Of a stretch of 64,000 nt of DNA, positions 38,401-49,400 are shown in pieces. Position 1 is the stretch's first letter. Each line of letters starts with the position of its first letter. Below the pieces are notes generated by a model. The model was not told where the DNA came from, did no database searches, and saw only the letters and a program-made list of their open reading frames with translations. Source of the stretch: Asterias amurensis (lineage: Eukaryota; Echinodermata; Asteroidea; Forcipulatida; Asteriidae); contig NC_092650.1 of assembly GCF_032118995.1 (NCBI RefSeq), forward strand, positions 6,882,001-6,946,000. The letters run 5' to 3'. Both the position numbers and the translations under genes were made by a program.

Positions 38401-40439
38401 GAGGGGAACCATGCTGTTACTCGGTGCGATATTCTCCCATCTTGGTGTCTGTGGAGCTTTGATGAAAGAACCCGCTGTAACAAGAAGTTATGATGAATAT
38501 CAAACAGTTGATGTACTAGAAGAACCGGCTGTTACCGGTGAAGGAGAAGCAGACGCACCAAACAGTCGTTGTCACTCTTGTCTGGAAACTGTTCACTCAT
38601 TCTTCAGTAAGACATTCAATATAAGTTTGTTATCATCAACATCATTCTGGCTGATATGCTTAATGATGAACATTTGGATGATTATGTACACAGCTTGGTT
38701 CATTTACTTTGTTCCAAACACCATTTCGAAAGGATTTTCACTTAAAGAAGCTTCCACTTGTGTTGTTATTTATGGAATCGGCAGACTACCTGCAAGTGTC
38801 ACCATAGGTCCATTGGTTCGTAACATCCCAGCTATAAACAACTCGGGTTGGCTAGGCATTGGACTCGTCACACAATGCATTTATTACCTCCTCGATCCAT
38901 GGCTAATTACTTATTGGCCGATTTTCTGGGCTGCTTTCATCTATGGCTATTTTTCTGCGATGCTCTTGTTGCTATTTGACGTCATAGTTATTGGGATTTT
39001 TGGTGCTGATCAGCTGGGATCTGTTCTAGGTTTGATTGGCCCTTTCGCCGGTTTAAGCAGGATTTTCTCTTTGTATTTTCCAGGTAAGTGTTAAAGTAAG
39101 TTTGCAGACATTAATTTGTGGCTTGTGAACATTAAGGTCCTGCCACAAGAGGCAATTTATTGGCAACCAGTTCCACGCAATATCCAAGAAGAAAAGCCAG
39201 TCACATTTTATTGTTTACCTACTGTTATTACTCGTGGGGATCGTATTAACAAAGACATTGTTTGAAAATTGTACTCATGTGCTACCAAAGTGTTCCTGTA
39301 GCATTCACTGCAGTTGGTTGCCTCCAAGTTGCTCATTAAAGTTGCCTCGTCAGACAAGCCCCTTTAGGAAACAGACTGCAAAACATTGGTGGCGTATTTA
39401 ATCAACGTATTAAAGGCATGGACACTATTGGTAATTGTCAAAGACTAGCCTTCACAGTTGGTGTGAACATATCTCAACATATGAATAAAATAACAAACCT
39501 GTGAAAATTTGAGCTCAATCGGTCATCGAACTTGCGAGATAATAATGAAAGAAAAAAACACCCTTGTCACATGAAGTTGTGTGCGTTTAGATGGTTGATT
39601 TCGAGACCTCAAATTCTAAACTTGACGTCTCGAAATCAAATTCGTGGAAAATTACTTCTTTCTCGAAAACTACGTCACTTCAGAGGGAGCCGTTTCTCAC
39701 AATGTTTTAAACCATCAACCTCTCCCCATTACTTTTCACAAAGAAAGGGTTTATCGCTTACAATGGCACTTGGTTTGGGCAGCCTTGGAAGTTCACTTGC
39801 CTTCGTCACCATGGTGCCCCTAACACAGTTCTTCTTGGTACAAAAGTAATTCCTTAAAGGAACACGTTGCCTTGGATCGGTCGAGTTGGTCTTTCAAAAG
39901 TGTTATGTAACCGTTTGTTATAAAATGCATATGGTTAGAAAGATGTTGTAAAAGTAGAATACAATGATCTACACAAATATGCCTCGAAATTGCGTGGTTT
40001 TCTTTTTACATCGTCGACTAACACGGTCGGCCATTTATGGGAGTCAAATTTTTGACTCCCAACATTGGCCGACCGTGTTAGTTCGCGACGTAGAAGGAAA
40101 ACCGTGTAATTTTGAGTGATGCTTGTGTGGAACATAATATTATACATTTAAAACATCTTTCTAACCATATGCATTTCATAACAAACGGTTTCGAACGCTT
40201 TTTATAGACCAACTCGTCCAATCCAAGGCAACGTGTTCCTTTAAGCCTGCGCGCTTTTTTGTCCAATATCCTGATTTCTGTTTTGTGTTTCGTTTTCTTC
40301 ATTGTGCGCAGGATTAATCTACGACATTCTCGGGAGCTATACCCTAGCCTTTACTGTAATGGGAGGTGTCCAGTGTCTTTCAGTAGTGGCTTTACTACTT
40401 CTCGTTTGGTTACAAAGACGCCATCCATCCGGATTCTGA
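32442..40439 (+). CDS. Monocarboxylate-transporter-like protein (SLC16 / MFS family), four exons
   Basis: Exons 32442-32667, 34390-34533, 38241-39083 and 40312-40439 join with AG/GT borders and phase 1 throughout, giving 446 residues and a stop. The product is strongly hydrophobic, consistent with about 12 membrane helices and a cytoplasmic loop between the two halves near residues 199-252. SLC16 landmarks are the EDGG...GW motif before helix 1 (here with two extra residues, RI), R-DKFG in the loop after helix 2, and DAYGWRGTMLLLGAI...CGALM near residues 172-198. The family moves monocarboxylates or related small solutes across the plasma membrane with protons or by facilitated diffusion; substrate cannot be read from sequence. 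It resembles the MCT12/13-like orphans more than lactate MCT1-4, but this is an impression. Introns hold families A, B and M, two SINE types, and a stray copy of part of exon 3. Confidence 0.88.
32793..33014 (+). mobile_element. Family C element nested in family A
   Basis: Ends GGACCCTTCCCATGAAATATG and CATATTTCATGGGAAGGGTC. It matches 16478-16705 closely. Confidence 0.75.
33117..33504. mobile_element. Element K nested in family A
   Basis: It breaks family A between GATAATAATGGAAG and AATAAAACACCC. TTATAA-like motifs sit at both borders. The inside has a foldback TGAGTGACCAGAA / TTCTGGTCACTCA around CTCGGCCTTCGGCCTCG. Confidence 0.55.
34021..34317 (+). mobile_element. tRNA-Leu-like SINE in SLC16-like intron 2
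   Basis: The head GTGTCATGGCCTAGCGGTTAAG...GGGTTCGGATCCCGGTCGTGACAC could fold as a Leu(CAA)-like tRNA with a 7-bp acceptor stem. A body and A-rich end at about 34300-34317 follow, so it is read as a SINE rather than a working tRNA gene. Confidence 0.65.
34568..34945 (+). mobile_element. Family A element, full length
   Basis: TTAA|AGGCAGTGGACACTATTGG at the left, CCAATAGTGTCCACTGCCT|TTAT at the right. 378 bp. It begins about 34 bases after SLC16-like exon 2. Confidence 0.85.
35020..35220 (+). mobile_element. tRNA-derived SINE, type 1, copy 2
   Basis: Same head and CCGAGTAATGTGCCTGTGAT tail as 2925-3185, lying in intron 2 of the SLC16-like gene. Confidence 0.6.
35320..35673 (+). mobile_element. 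Family B element sharing a TTAA with family A
   Basis: TTAA|AGGAACACGTTGCC at the left. The right end's TTAA at 35674-35677 is also the left flank of the next family A copy. Confidence 0.8.
35678..36064 (+). mobile_element. Family A element, eroded right end
   Basis: Starts AGACACTGGACACTATATG directly after the shared TTAA. The right terminus is degraded. Confidence 0.7.
36110..36340 (+). repeat. Repeat L, copy 1
   Basis: ACACAATGTCC...TTACACAGTTTGAA near the left and AAATCTGTGGACGTT at the right; it shares CATTTCTCAAAAACTACA with 37780-38075. Confidence 0.55.
37070..37562. mobile_element. Family M element, 493 bp, TTAA-flanked
   Basis: TTAA|AGGGTGGCTGCAGTG at the left and CACTGCAGCATCCCT|TTAA at the right. 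The interior is GC-richer with no coding frame. Single copy in this window. Confidence 0.75.
37780..38075. repeat. Repeat L, copy 2 (foldback)
   Basis: ACACAATGTCCACAGATTTAC at the left mirrors TAAATCTATGGACATTTT at the right; inner blocks GAAAGCTTCCCT and AGGGAAGCTTTC are also mirrored. Confidence 0.65.
38095..38215 (-). mobile_element. tRNA-derived SINE, type 1, reverse copy just before SLC16-like exon 3
   Basis: The reverse strand reads TTGGTCTAGTTGGTCTGACC, then GTGGGTTCGAATCCCACCCG, then CGAGTAATATGCC. It ends about 25 bases before the exon 3 acceptor. Confidence 0.6.
39414..39752 (+). mobile_element. Family A element, right end replaced by an exon fragment
   Basis: Starts TTAA|AGGCATGGACACTATTGG and runs normally to AAGAAAGGGTTT, then switches to a copy of SLC16-like exon 3. 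Confidence 0.8.
39753..39838 (+). pseudogene. 86-bp stray copy of SLC16-like exon 3 inside intron 3
   Basis: Matches 38302-38387 without gaps and with two differences (AATT to AATG, GGCGGC to GGCAGC). It lies between a truncated family A element and a family B element, about 1.45 kb downstream of its source. Confidence 0.9.
39858..40240 (+). mobile_element. Family B element, full length, TTAA-flanked
   Basis: TTAA|AGGAACACGTTGCC and GGCAACGTGTTCCT|TTAA. 383 bp, ending about 70 bases before SLC16-like exon 4. Confidence 0.85.
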
Positions 40440-40735
40440 TGGGAGATGTCTACTGTCGTGTCAGCTGCATGCAGTTGAGCGAAAGGATGTCTTCAGCCTT
40501 CTCGGGAATTGGAAACTCCGATGGTCGTCTTCCACGCATCCCGGTCCAGCATCATCAGCGTCCTAAGCATAGTTGTTTTGACCCTAGACTTGACACAAGT
40601 CTCAAACTCGTGAGAGTCTTTTTTGTTTGTTTCAATCCCACCGCCGAACATCAGAAAACTCACCCAGCCTGTGTCCTGCGGGACCACACTAGCTACATTT
40701 TGACGGCGGATATACTTGAATCATGTCTAGTACTA

Positions 40736-40741
40736 AATAAA
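40736..40741 (+). terminator. Likely polyadenylation signal of the SLC16-like gene
   Basis: AATAAA lies about 300 bases after the transporter stop codon, in otherwise unassigned sequence. Confidence 0.45.
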
Positions 40742-41009
40742 CCCCATGTAGTGTGGGCCGCCATCTTTGACTAATGTGCGCGAGTGAAAAGCTTTCATTG
40801 GCTTGTGATTCGTGCTGCTCAGTGCGTAGGCCAACGCGTGCACTTTTCCATTGTTTTAACATCAAAGATGGCGGTCAATGACGTCATGTGGATTTCGACT
40901 ATAGACCCCGATTAATTTTTCATGTTTATAGTGACGTAACACTATTGGGTGAAACCGTAATCGACTATTGGCATTCTTGTCCTAAATAAGGACTTGACTC
41001 CACAAAAAT

Positions 41010-41157
41010 AATGACAATTTCGAGGCATATTTGTATGGATCATTATATCCTACTTTATTAAAACATCTTTCTACCCAATATGCATTTTATGACAAACGGT
41101 TTAGAACGTTTTTCATAGACCAACTCGCCCGATGCAAGGCAATTCGTTCCCTTTCAG
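41010..41157 (-). mobile_element. Family B fragment
   Basis: Right half only: TTCGAGGCATATTTGTATGG through CAAGGCAATTCGTTCC. Confidence 0.65.
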
Positions 41158-41682
41158 TAAGGGTCAACAGGTGAGGTCGCTATCATTATGTTGCACTACA
41201 TGTATACGTTTAATGTTATTACACAATGTATGTAGTTTTGGTTGGGAAGCATTTCTAGGTTTGCTTTTAATTATTAACTAACATTAAAAAAAACAAATGA
41301 TGCCTGAATCGGTTTATTACAAAAGGTCTTTATCTAAAGGCAAACTAAAATATATTTTCTGTTTTTCTGTTTCTCCAAAAATGATTATTTTACAGTATTT
41401 TTGCTAGTAATTTCTTCTCCCAAAAATGCTTAAAAATGTATCCAATTGCTTGCTCGTAAGTCGTATTGTTTTTATAGTTGTTACAGTTTTCTGGTGTTCA
41501 TGCATCCGTTTTTATTCTCTGTAAGTTTTTGATTTCTATTTTGCTTACATTTTTACTGGTGTACTTTTCTTTAACTGTTTCTGGTGTAAAAAATCATTAT
41601 GGAACTATAACTGTCATGCGCCCTCGAACAGGCTCGTTCTGGAGAGAGCGCAATATGAAAAATACAAAATAAAATATATTAT

Positions 41683-42094
41683 TATAGGTTTTCTCGGTCA
41701 AATTAAGAAATGAGCAGTCAATTTCATTTTCATGCGTTCGAGTTAAAGCAGTTTGTCTCTCCAGTTGTTACTGCGTTTCAAATTCAGAATTCGGCCATTC
41801 AGTTTCATTTTGAGTCGAGTCAATTTCCTTTAACACTCTGTTCAATTAAGCGTATCGTCATTCTTTTTCGTGACATACACGCTTCAAGAAGCGTCTGTGA
41901 ATTTGAATGCTGCATTGATGAATTGTTAAATTGAATGAATATTTTGTTAAATCGAATGACGCATCATTACATTTGATTAATCATAAAATGAAATCGAATG
42001 ACCCTTTTCACTAGCATTTGATTTCGCGCGAAACAGAATAGCCTGGTGGTTAAATTGGCTGATCATTTGCCGAAATTGACCGAGAAAACCTATA
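41683..42094. mobile_element. Element H
   Basis: Inverted ends TATAGGTTTTCTCGGTCAA and TTGACCGAGAAAACCTATA. Other pieces lie at 51388-51402 and 56301-57021. 412 bp, no coding frame. Confidence 0.7.
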
Positions 42095-42407
42095 TTATCA
42101 TAAAGGAGAGTACAAAAAACCATAATGAATTAATACGCCACAAACACAATTACTGCAAGTTGTTAATACTAAATACAGAAATAAACTAGTTGCAGGTTTA
42201 GATTTTATGATATTATAATCAGATACTGAACAGTGTGCCAGTCGGTAATGATGGGAAGTTGACACCAAAGACTGATCCTTCGCATGAGGTAGGCAGAGGG
42301 GTTGATTATAGTCTCGAACACATATATAGATAAAAACGCAGTATAAGCCAATCTACTGGATAATAAAAGTTTATCTACTTTCTAGGTCACATTCTTCCGG
42401 CCTGGGC

Positions 42408-42641
42408 CCAATTTCATAGACCTGCTTAGCACAAAAACTTGCTTAGCATGAAATTTCTTCCTTGATAAAAACAGGATAAAGTTTCCTTTTGTTGCATATT
42501 GTTTGTTACAGGTATTCAGTTGTTGTTTGCTTATCCTGAAAATCACGTGGAAATTTGGTTGGTAATCCTGTTTTTATCAAGGCAAGACATTTCATGCAAA
42601 GCAAATTTTTGTGCTTAGCAGCTCTATAAAATTGGGCCAAG
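42408..42641. mobile_element. Family D element
   Basis: GGGCCCAATTTCATAGACC at the left mirrors AGCTCTATAAAATTGGGCC at the right; inner TTGATAAAAACAGG / CCTGTTTTTATCAA is mirrored. Confidence 0.75.
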
Positions 42642-42784
42642 ATTGTTCCCACCACTTTTTTGCTCGACTCGTAAGTCATTATTTTTTAGATGTTATTTAT
42701 TATAGGGTCCTATGATGTGGGGGCAAGTTCGGAGAAGCCTTCAACTAGTGCGGGCTGATATTAATGGTATTAGTATTGCCACAA

Positions 42785-42958
42785 ACCAAGCCTATTGTAG
42801 TGTAGTCAGTAAGAAATTCACAAAGACGCAGAGAAGTTAGTTAACAGTATGCTATCATGTTCACTTCATGTCATGTAAAAACAACTCTACCATCCAAGAT
42901 GGCGTAACCCCAAACACTAGAGGGCGCACTTGTATTTAACCAAGGACACAACACCTAT
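42785..42958 (-). repeat. Repeat E, copy 2
   Basis: Reverse-orientation counterpart of 525-712, with the same ordered blocks and moderate divergence. Confidence 0.6.
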
Positions 42959-42968
42959 GTAGTCAGGT

Positions 42969-43102
42969 ATACCCACAGACATAAAGAACAAAAGGAAATT
43001 TGATCCTGTTTTAATTAAAGAAGAAATTCCATGCTAAGCAAATTTTTGTGCTAAGCAGCTCTATGTTATTGGGCCCAGTAGGTTCTTTATGTCTGTGGGT
43101 AT
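42969..43102. repeat. 21-bp inverted repeats around a family D end
   Basis: ATACCCACAGACATAAAGAA at the left is exactly mirrored at 43082-43102. The 91 bases between include the right end of family D (GCTAAGCAGCTCTATG...TGGGCCC). Confidence 0.7.
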
Positions 43103-43806
43103 CGTCGACCTCCCCTGCACAATCCTTTGACAATGTTTCTTGGCGTGTTAATATTGTGTGTGCAACGTTTTTTCAAACCACTAACACAAAACAATTTACA
43201 AACATAACATCCTGGGAAATGACATTTTATGATTTCATTATATCACTGCTGTGTGCCGTCTGCAAGTATCACAGGCTATCAGCAATATTTTATGATGGCT
43301 ATGGTGTGCGGTTGAGAACAAGTGCACGGTCCACCATTATTATAGGCCTTTTATAATTATCGCAAAATAAAACTCGCTACGCGTGCGTTAGGCTTGGAAT
43401 GAGCTACATGCATGTTCTAATTCAAGTTTGATCGCTAGCTAGACCAGCATGCACCCCATTCAACAATTATTAGCACTTGCACTATTATGGGCGAAATCAG
43501 GTATCAAGTAAAGCGCCCTCAAGTGTAACCATTGTTGGGACCAATAATTCTCGAATAAAAAAAATACGGAATAATTTGTTTTGTAAATACATGAGTGCGT
43601 TTTGGCGACCCAAGTCAGAAACAGGTTTGAGCTTTGGTCACCGGTTGAGCATTTTCGCGTGTTGGGCATGGTTTTCGCGTGTTGAACTGCGGTAACGAGG
43701 CTGCTCAGACCAAACGGTAAGTGACTTGTTGCCTCGGTATGGCTAGGTTGGTGTCGCCAAAAACGCTGCACCCTGGGCATATGGGCAATTTCTTTTAATA
43801 AAACAG

Positions 43807-43812
43807 TTTATT
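43807..43812 (-). terminator. Polyadenylation signal of the GPX-like gene
   Basis: AATAAA on the minus strand, about 100 bases after the stop codon. Confidence 0.55.
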
Positions 43813-43912
43813 GCTCACAACTAATTAGACGGAGAAAAACCACTTCTCCAAGCTAATAGTGAAATCAAAATTCTTTCATACGTCTTGAAGTCTTTTTCGA
43901 ATGCGTCTTATC

Positions 43913-44991
43913 TTACCTAGTGGGATCATACTGAAGAAATTTATTTCCCCCATGGCGACTGTTTGTTGACATCATCACTATAACCGAACTTCTCAATAAG
44001 TGTTCAACATCCCCAGCGATAGCTATCAGCGGCGTGCTGCTCAAAAACCGTTTGTACGGTTTGCCGTCGTAGCTGATCAGAAACTTCTCAAAGTTCCAGC
44101 GGACATCCGGAGCCTTGGGCGGGAGCAGTTTCCCTCGCAGTGACCTGATGGTGGCCGAAGGCTCGTCACTCCAGCCCGGGAGCCTCTGCTTCAGGTACTC
44201 GAAGACCGGGTGAGACCGCGGGCCGTTCACTTCGCACTTGCCCATCAGATGGAACTTTGGTGCGAATCCCCGGCCGGGACGGACGTGAGACATGCACAAT
44301 GGTATCTCGTGGTTGTGCCAGGGTTCTTTGTTACCAAACTGGTCGCAAGGGAAAGCGAGAATGCTCAAGCCACGACAGTCGTACGCGGACACAAACTCAT
44401 TCATCTGTATAATAAATATATAAAAATATAAAAAATGCAGAGTCCCAACATTTCTTGAAGCTGTTTTAAAACAGAAAAACAACTCAAATTGGCAAAATGT
44501 CTTTGCTGGGTATTAATTGAGTGGTGCTCCAGTCGCAATAAGTTTGACTGGTATGTGATAGACAGTATTATGTGCTTCGCAAGTTTTTTTGCTTATGATC
44601 AGGCCTTCTGTTCCCAAAACGGAATATTTTATAATAGACCTTTTCCCACCTGTGTGAATTCCCTGGTAGCCTGCTCGTCTCCAGTTGCCACGCACATCAC
44701 CAGCACCACCCGCCCCTCGAACCGGGAAAACTGCACCATCTTCCCGTTCACGTCCAGGGCAGACAGCTCGTAGAAAGACCTCACCAGTGAAACTGGAACC
44801 AACGAACCACTGGACACGAAGTACCCTTCTTCGTCTTCCAGGACGGTCCGCGACACCGAGTCGTCTAAACACCCCTGCCGGTTGGTTTTAAGTTCGTGAG
44901 TCACAGCGTTTGAATTTATAGTCGACCGCAGTGATTCAACCGCTCCCTTTTTAACCTGATCACGCTGGACACTTTTCCCGGCCATTATCAC
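43913..44991 (-). CDS. Glutathione-peroxidase-1-like protein with Asp in place of catalytic Sec/Cys
   Basis: Exons 44991-44650 and 44404-43913 give 277 residues. Family landmarks in order are SFYELSALDVNGK (about 72-84), VVLVMCVATGDE (95-106), FTQMNEF, ILAFPCDQFGNKE (129-141), KCEVNG (170-175) and DVRWNFEKFL (214-223). Of the usual tetrad Sec-Gln-Trp-Asn, Q136, W217 and N218 remain. The Sec/Cys position is Asp105, codon GAC at 44679-44677. The alignment to FTQMNE needs no gap, so this is not a TGA selenocysteine codon. Peroxidase activity by the known mechanism is therefore unlikely. About 70 residues precede the domain with no clear signal peptide. Most similar to the GPX1-type tetrameric branch. 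The final TAA lies in a sequence (AGGTAAGA) that could also act as a splice donor, but the domain is complete there. A theta-like GST gene follows on the same strand. Confidence 0.88.
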
Positions 44992-46001
44992 TATTCAAGA
45001 GTTCTAATTCGTCGGTAACATTCGCCATACAATTTAACACATCATCCAGTTGAAGCTGCTCTTCGGTTCACTTCAGCCTCTGGACCAAGCTTCAGAATGA
45101 AGGGCAGAAATGAGAACAAACGAGCTCCCAAAATTTACCACCGACAACATTATTTATATTAAGTCCATAATCAGTTACACAATCTCCTATCGGAATCATA
45201 AACCAATGATTTCCATTAGTTATTTATAATGAATGGGCATTGACTGGTCACACTATTACAGAATAGTCCGTTTTCAAAGTACTCATCGCTCAATATTTGT
45301 CATGTAGAAAAGAAGTATGAGATAGTTGTTGTATCGAGTATACTCTGGAGGTCAAGATATAGCACACTTCATGTGCAGTGTGCACACAAAGATGCACCCG
45401 TTCCAACACTTATTTTGGTAACTACAATACCCCGTCCTGTGGCTAGCAACTGCTTATTATCTCGACTGAGATTGTGTACGGTTAGCAACCCTATCATCCA
45501 CACAGAGCCAGATATGGAATATTATGTTTAACCAGAGCGTGGCCCCCGGCTAGAAAGTCAATATTGAGTTTGGAATAACATCAATAATTAAACCAATATA
45601 GAAGCTGTCGGGTATTGTTTGGGGAGCGTTCAAGTGCACTACTTAAAATGAGGCAATCTGATTTAAACGGATTTTTTCATTTGCAGACTGAATTAAACAT
45701 AATTTATTTCACAATAACCAATGAAATGCATTAACCTTCTATATACTAGTTTTTAATGTAGACTATGGAGTAAATGGAACGACAAACCGTACAACTATAT
45801 AATATTTATACACAATAAATTAAAACTATTTAACTATGGTATAGAAGCAATCTAAAGGCATAACATGATTTCGTTACGGCATATTTATGTCAAGATAATT
45901 CCATTTCCATGTCACGATAGTGTTACTTTTGTCGGTCACTGTGTTGTGACTCCTTTCATGCCTAGAAACCAAAAAAATGAACACATCAAATCCCATATTA
46001 A
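44992..46001. other. Gap between GPX-like start and GST-like 3' end
   Basis: About 1 kb of mostly unique-looking AT-rich DNA, likely holding the GPX-like promoter. I saw no repeat family or exon. Confidence 0.4.
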
Positions 46002-46386
46002 AGGCAGTGTATGGACACTATTGGTAATTACTCAAAATAATTATCAGCATAAAACCTCAATTGGTAACGAGTAATGGGGAGAGGTTGATAGTATAACACA
46101 TTGTGAGAAAAGGCTCCCTCTGAAGTGACGTAGTTTTCGAGAAAGAAGTAATTTTCCACGAATTTGATTTCGAGACCCCAGAATTAGATTTTGAGGTCTC
46201 GAAATCAAGCATCTGATAGCACACAACTTCGTGTGACAAGGGTGTTTTTCTGTCATTATTATCTCGCAACTTCGACGACCAATATTGAGCTCATATTTTC
46301 ACGGGTTTGTTATTTCCTGCATAATTATGTTGAGATGCAGCAACTGAGAAGACTTGCCTATGATAGTTTCAAATAGTGTCCCGTCT
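46002..46386 (-). mobile_element. Family A element, TTAA-flanked
   Basis: TTAA|AGGCAGTGTATGGACACT and AAATAGTGTCCCGTCT|TTAA. It lies just past the GST-like polyadenylation signal. Confidence 0.8.
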
Positions 46387-46423
46387 TTAAGGGACATGTC
46401 CTATGAGAAATGACCAAAACGTG

Positions 46424-46429
46424 TTTATT
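46424..46429 (-). terminator. Polyadenylation signal of the GST-like gene
   Basis: AATAAA on the minus strand starts only a few bases after the stop codon, implying a very short 3' UTR. A family A element begins about 40 bases further on. Confidence 0.5.
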
Positions 46430-46435
46430 AGTACT

Positions 46436-49400
46436 TCATTTGGCAATTTTGTCTAGAGTGGGATACAGTATCCCAGCTCGCAGTTCGGATATAAACGCCA
46501 CGTGGTTCTTGTGCACTTCGTCCCAGCACTCCTGCCGGCTCACCCTCTCCAACCAGTCAACAACCCGCGGCCAAAGACGGAGTGAGAACCCCAGCCACTC
46601 GGACTGCAAGATGACCGTAGCTACAACAGAGTCAGCGAACGTCAGCGAATCTCCGCAGAGGAATTTAGCGGATGCCAGGTAGCGTTTCTCAAGGCGCTCG
46701 AGGTATTTTGAGAGTTGTTTAATGCCAGTCTCGATGAGTGCTTCGTTGGCAGGTTCGGGTTGGAGTTGAAATTCTTCGAAGACCTGAGGGTAGGCGCACC
46801 GGTAACCCACTATTCTGAATTAATAAGTGAAAAGGCAAACAGATGAATATACTTCAAACAATAAATGTAATGAAGGGAATATCGGCATCTGTCTTTTAAT
46901 AGTATGTAAATAAGCCCAAATTCAAAGACTTAAACCAACAAGTCGGAAAAGACTGGTCTCAAGAAAAAAATTACAACAACACAAGTTATCACTTTAGTTT
47001 ATACGCAAGTTATCTTAAAGACACTGGACACTATTGGTAATTTTGTTAAAGACACTTGGTGTATCTCAACATAAGCATAAATAACAAACCTGTGACAATT
47101 TGAGCTCAAATTGGTCGTCGCAGTTGCAAGAAGAAAAAAAATGATGGAAAAAAACACCCTAGTCACAGGTCTCGAAATCACATTCGTGGAAAATTACTTC
47201 CTTCTCGAAAACTACGTTACTTCAGAGGGAGCCGTTGGTCACAATGTTTTATACTATCAACCTTTCGACATTTCTCGTTACTCTTTATGATTGGGCCCTG
47301 GGCCCAATTTCATAGAGCTGCTAAGCACAAAAACTTGCTAAGCATGAAATTTCTTGCCCGATAAGAACAGGAATACCAGCCAAATTTTCATTAGTTGCAT
47401 GGTGCTTGTTACTGGTATTCAGCTTTTGTTTGCTTATCTTGAAAATCACCGGGTAAACCTGTTTTTATCAACAAGGAAGAAATGTCATGCTAAGCAAATG
47501 TTTGTGCTTAGCAGCTCTATGAAATTTGGCCCTGATGGTAACGCCATATGGAAATGTCTTACAATGTTTCCATGTCATATATTATCGTTACCTGTGTAAA
47601 TCGTTATGTGCCCAAGCGATCAGAGACTCCACCATCATTCGTTCTGCTACAGTTATACCGTAGCCCTTGTAGTTTGTGTAGCGAGTCGAGAGATATCGTA
47701 TAATAGCCGGCCTGCAAATAAGAGGAGGGAAAAGTTAGTTTCGTTGTGTTAGTTACTAATTCCAAATGTTTCATTAAAGGCAGTGGCAGTTTTGGTAATA
47801 ACTAAACAAAAATATTAGCATAAAACCTTACTTAGTAACGAGTTATGGGGAGAGGTTGTTGGTATAAAACATTGTGAGAAATAAAAAGGCTCCCTCTGAA
47901 GTAACATAGTTTTCGAGAAAGAAGTAATTTTCCACGAATTTTATTTCGAGACCTTAGAGTTAGATTCTGCGGTCACGAAATAAAGCATCGGAAAGCACTA
48001 AAAAGGTTGTTTTGTCTTTCAATTTTCTCGCATTTTTGACAACCAATATATGAGCTCAAATTTTCACAGGATACACCAAGTGAGAAGACTGGTCTTTGAA
48101 AATTACCAATAGTTGTGTCCAGTGTCTTTCTGAAATAGTAAGTCAATGTAGAAGTTCCAATTAATTTGGGCGCAGCGAGGTAGTATTTTTTTTTTCTTTT
48201 TTTTTTCTTTTTTTTAGTACTATGGATTGTCTTACCCTTCGAAGACGGTTACTTCTCCGTCAACCAGTATTGGGACGTCCTGGTGTCGAAGACTACTTGG
48301 TAATTCAGGCCTCCGTCCATCGGAATCTACCGGAGCAGCCGGATCAATATCCACCAGGGCATATGGGATCTTGTTCTGGAAATCAATTTGGTTCACAACT
48401 GCTCAATTTCAAATTCGTATTCCTTAATGCATCTTCCCAGTTATTGTAAAAATTAAAAACTAATGATCTAAAACACACCGACAAACGCCAACTCTCTAAC
48501 TGTGACAAACAAATCAACACCCCCACCATCTCCAAACACCTCGACCTCGGAAAAAACCTACAAAATTACCAAAAAAAAAAAAAACAACATGCACAAAATA
48601 AAAAGGACACTTAATTTAAATTAAACAGAACCATCCGGTCATTATAGCTGAACCTTGCAGAGCTACTTTAATGATATCATTTGTGAATGGTTTTGTAAAA
48701 CATCTTTTTTACAAAGCATTTATATTCAACTTGGACTACATAAATTAGTAAGGCAGTGGACACTATTGGTAATTGCCAAAGACTAGCCTTCACAGTTTAT
48801 CTCAACATATGCAAAAAATAACCAAAACTGTGAAAATTTGAGCTCAGTCGCTCATCGAACTTGCGAGATAATAATGAAAGAAGAAAAAAACACCCTTGTC
48901 ACAAGAAGTTGTGTGCTTTCAGATGCTTGATTTCGAGACCTCAAGTTCTAAATCTGATGTCTCGAAATCAAATTCGTGGAAAATTACTTTTTTTCTCAAA
49001 ACCTGTGGCACTTCAGAGGAATCCGTTTCTCACAATGTTTTATACCATCAACCTCTCCTCATTACTCGTCACCAAGAAAGGTTTTATGCTAATAATTATT
49101 TTGAGTGATTACCAATTGTGTCCACTGCCTTTAAAGCCATTATACACTTTCGGTAAACAGTATTGTCCAAGTCCCACACTTCGTGTATCACAACTAATAT
49201 ACAAAATAAAAAACATGTGAAAATTTAGGCTCAATCGGACATCGGAGTCGGGAGAAAATTAACGGGAAAACCCACTCCTGTTTTCGCGCGTTTCGCCGTG
49301 TCATGACATGTGTTTATAACAAATCCGTAATTCTCGCTAACGAGAATTTATATTGTTTTACCGTTTTCTCTAAAAGTAAAGCATTTCATGGACTAATATT

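Larger units (their letters stand above)
40440..43912. other. Intergenic region between SLC16-like and GPX-like genes
   Basis: It contains a family B fragment, an element H copy (41683-42094), family D copies, a repeat E copy and a short inverted-repeat structure at 42969-43102. No coding exon was recognised. Confidence 0.55.

Noticed and set aside
40259-40774. 171-codon open frame overlapping SLC16-like exon 4
   Set aside because: It is in a different frame from the transporter end, which reads GLIYDILGSYTLAF in phase after a good acceptor.
44677-44679. Selenocysteine codon in the GPX-like gene
   Set aside because: The codon is GAC, not TGA, so recoding cannot apply at this position.
48861-49220. 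Open frames across family A copies (also 13027-13272, 39532-39849, 46044-46269 and others)
   Set aside because: The same frames recur with every copy of the short transposon and carry no known domain; they are by-products of the repeat.
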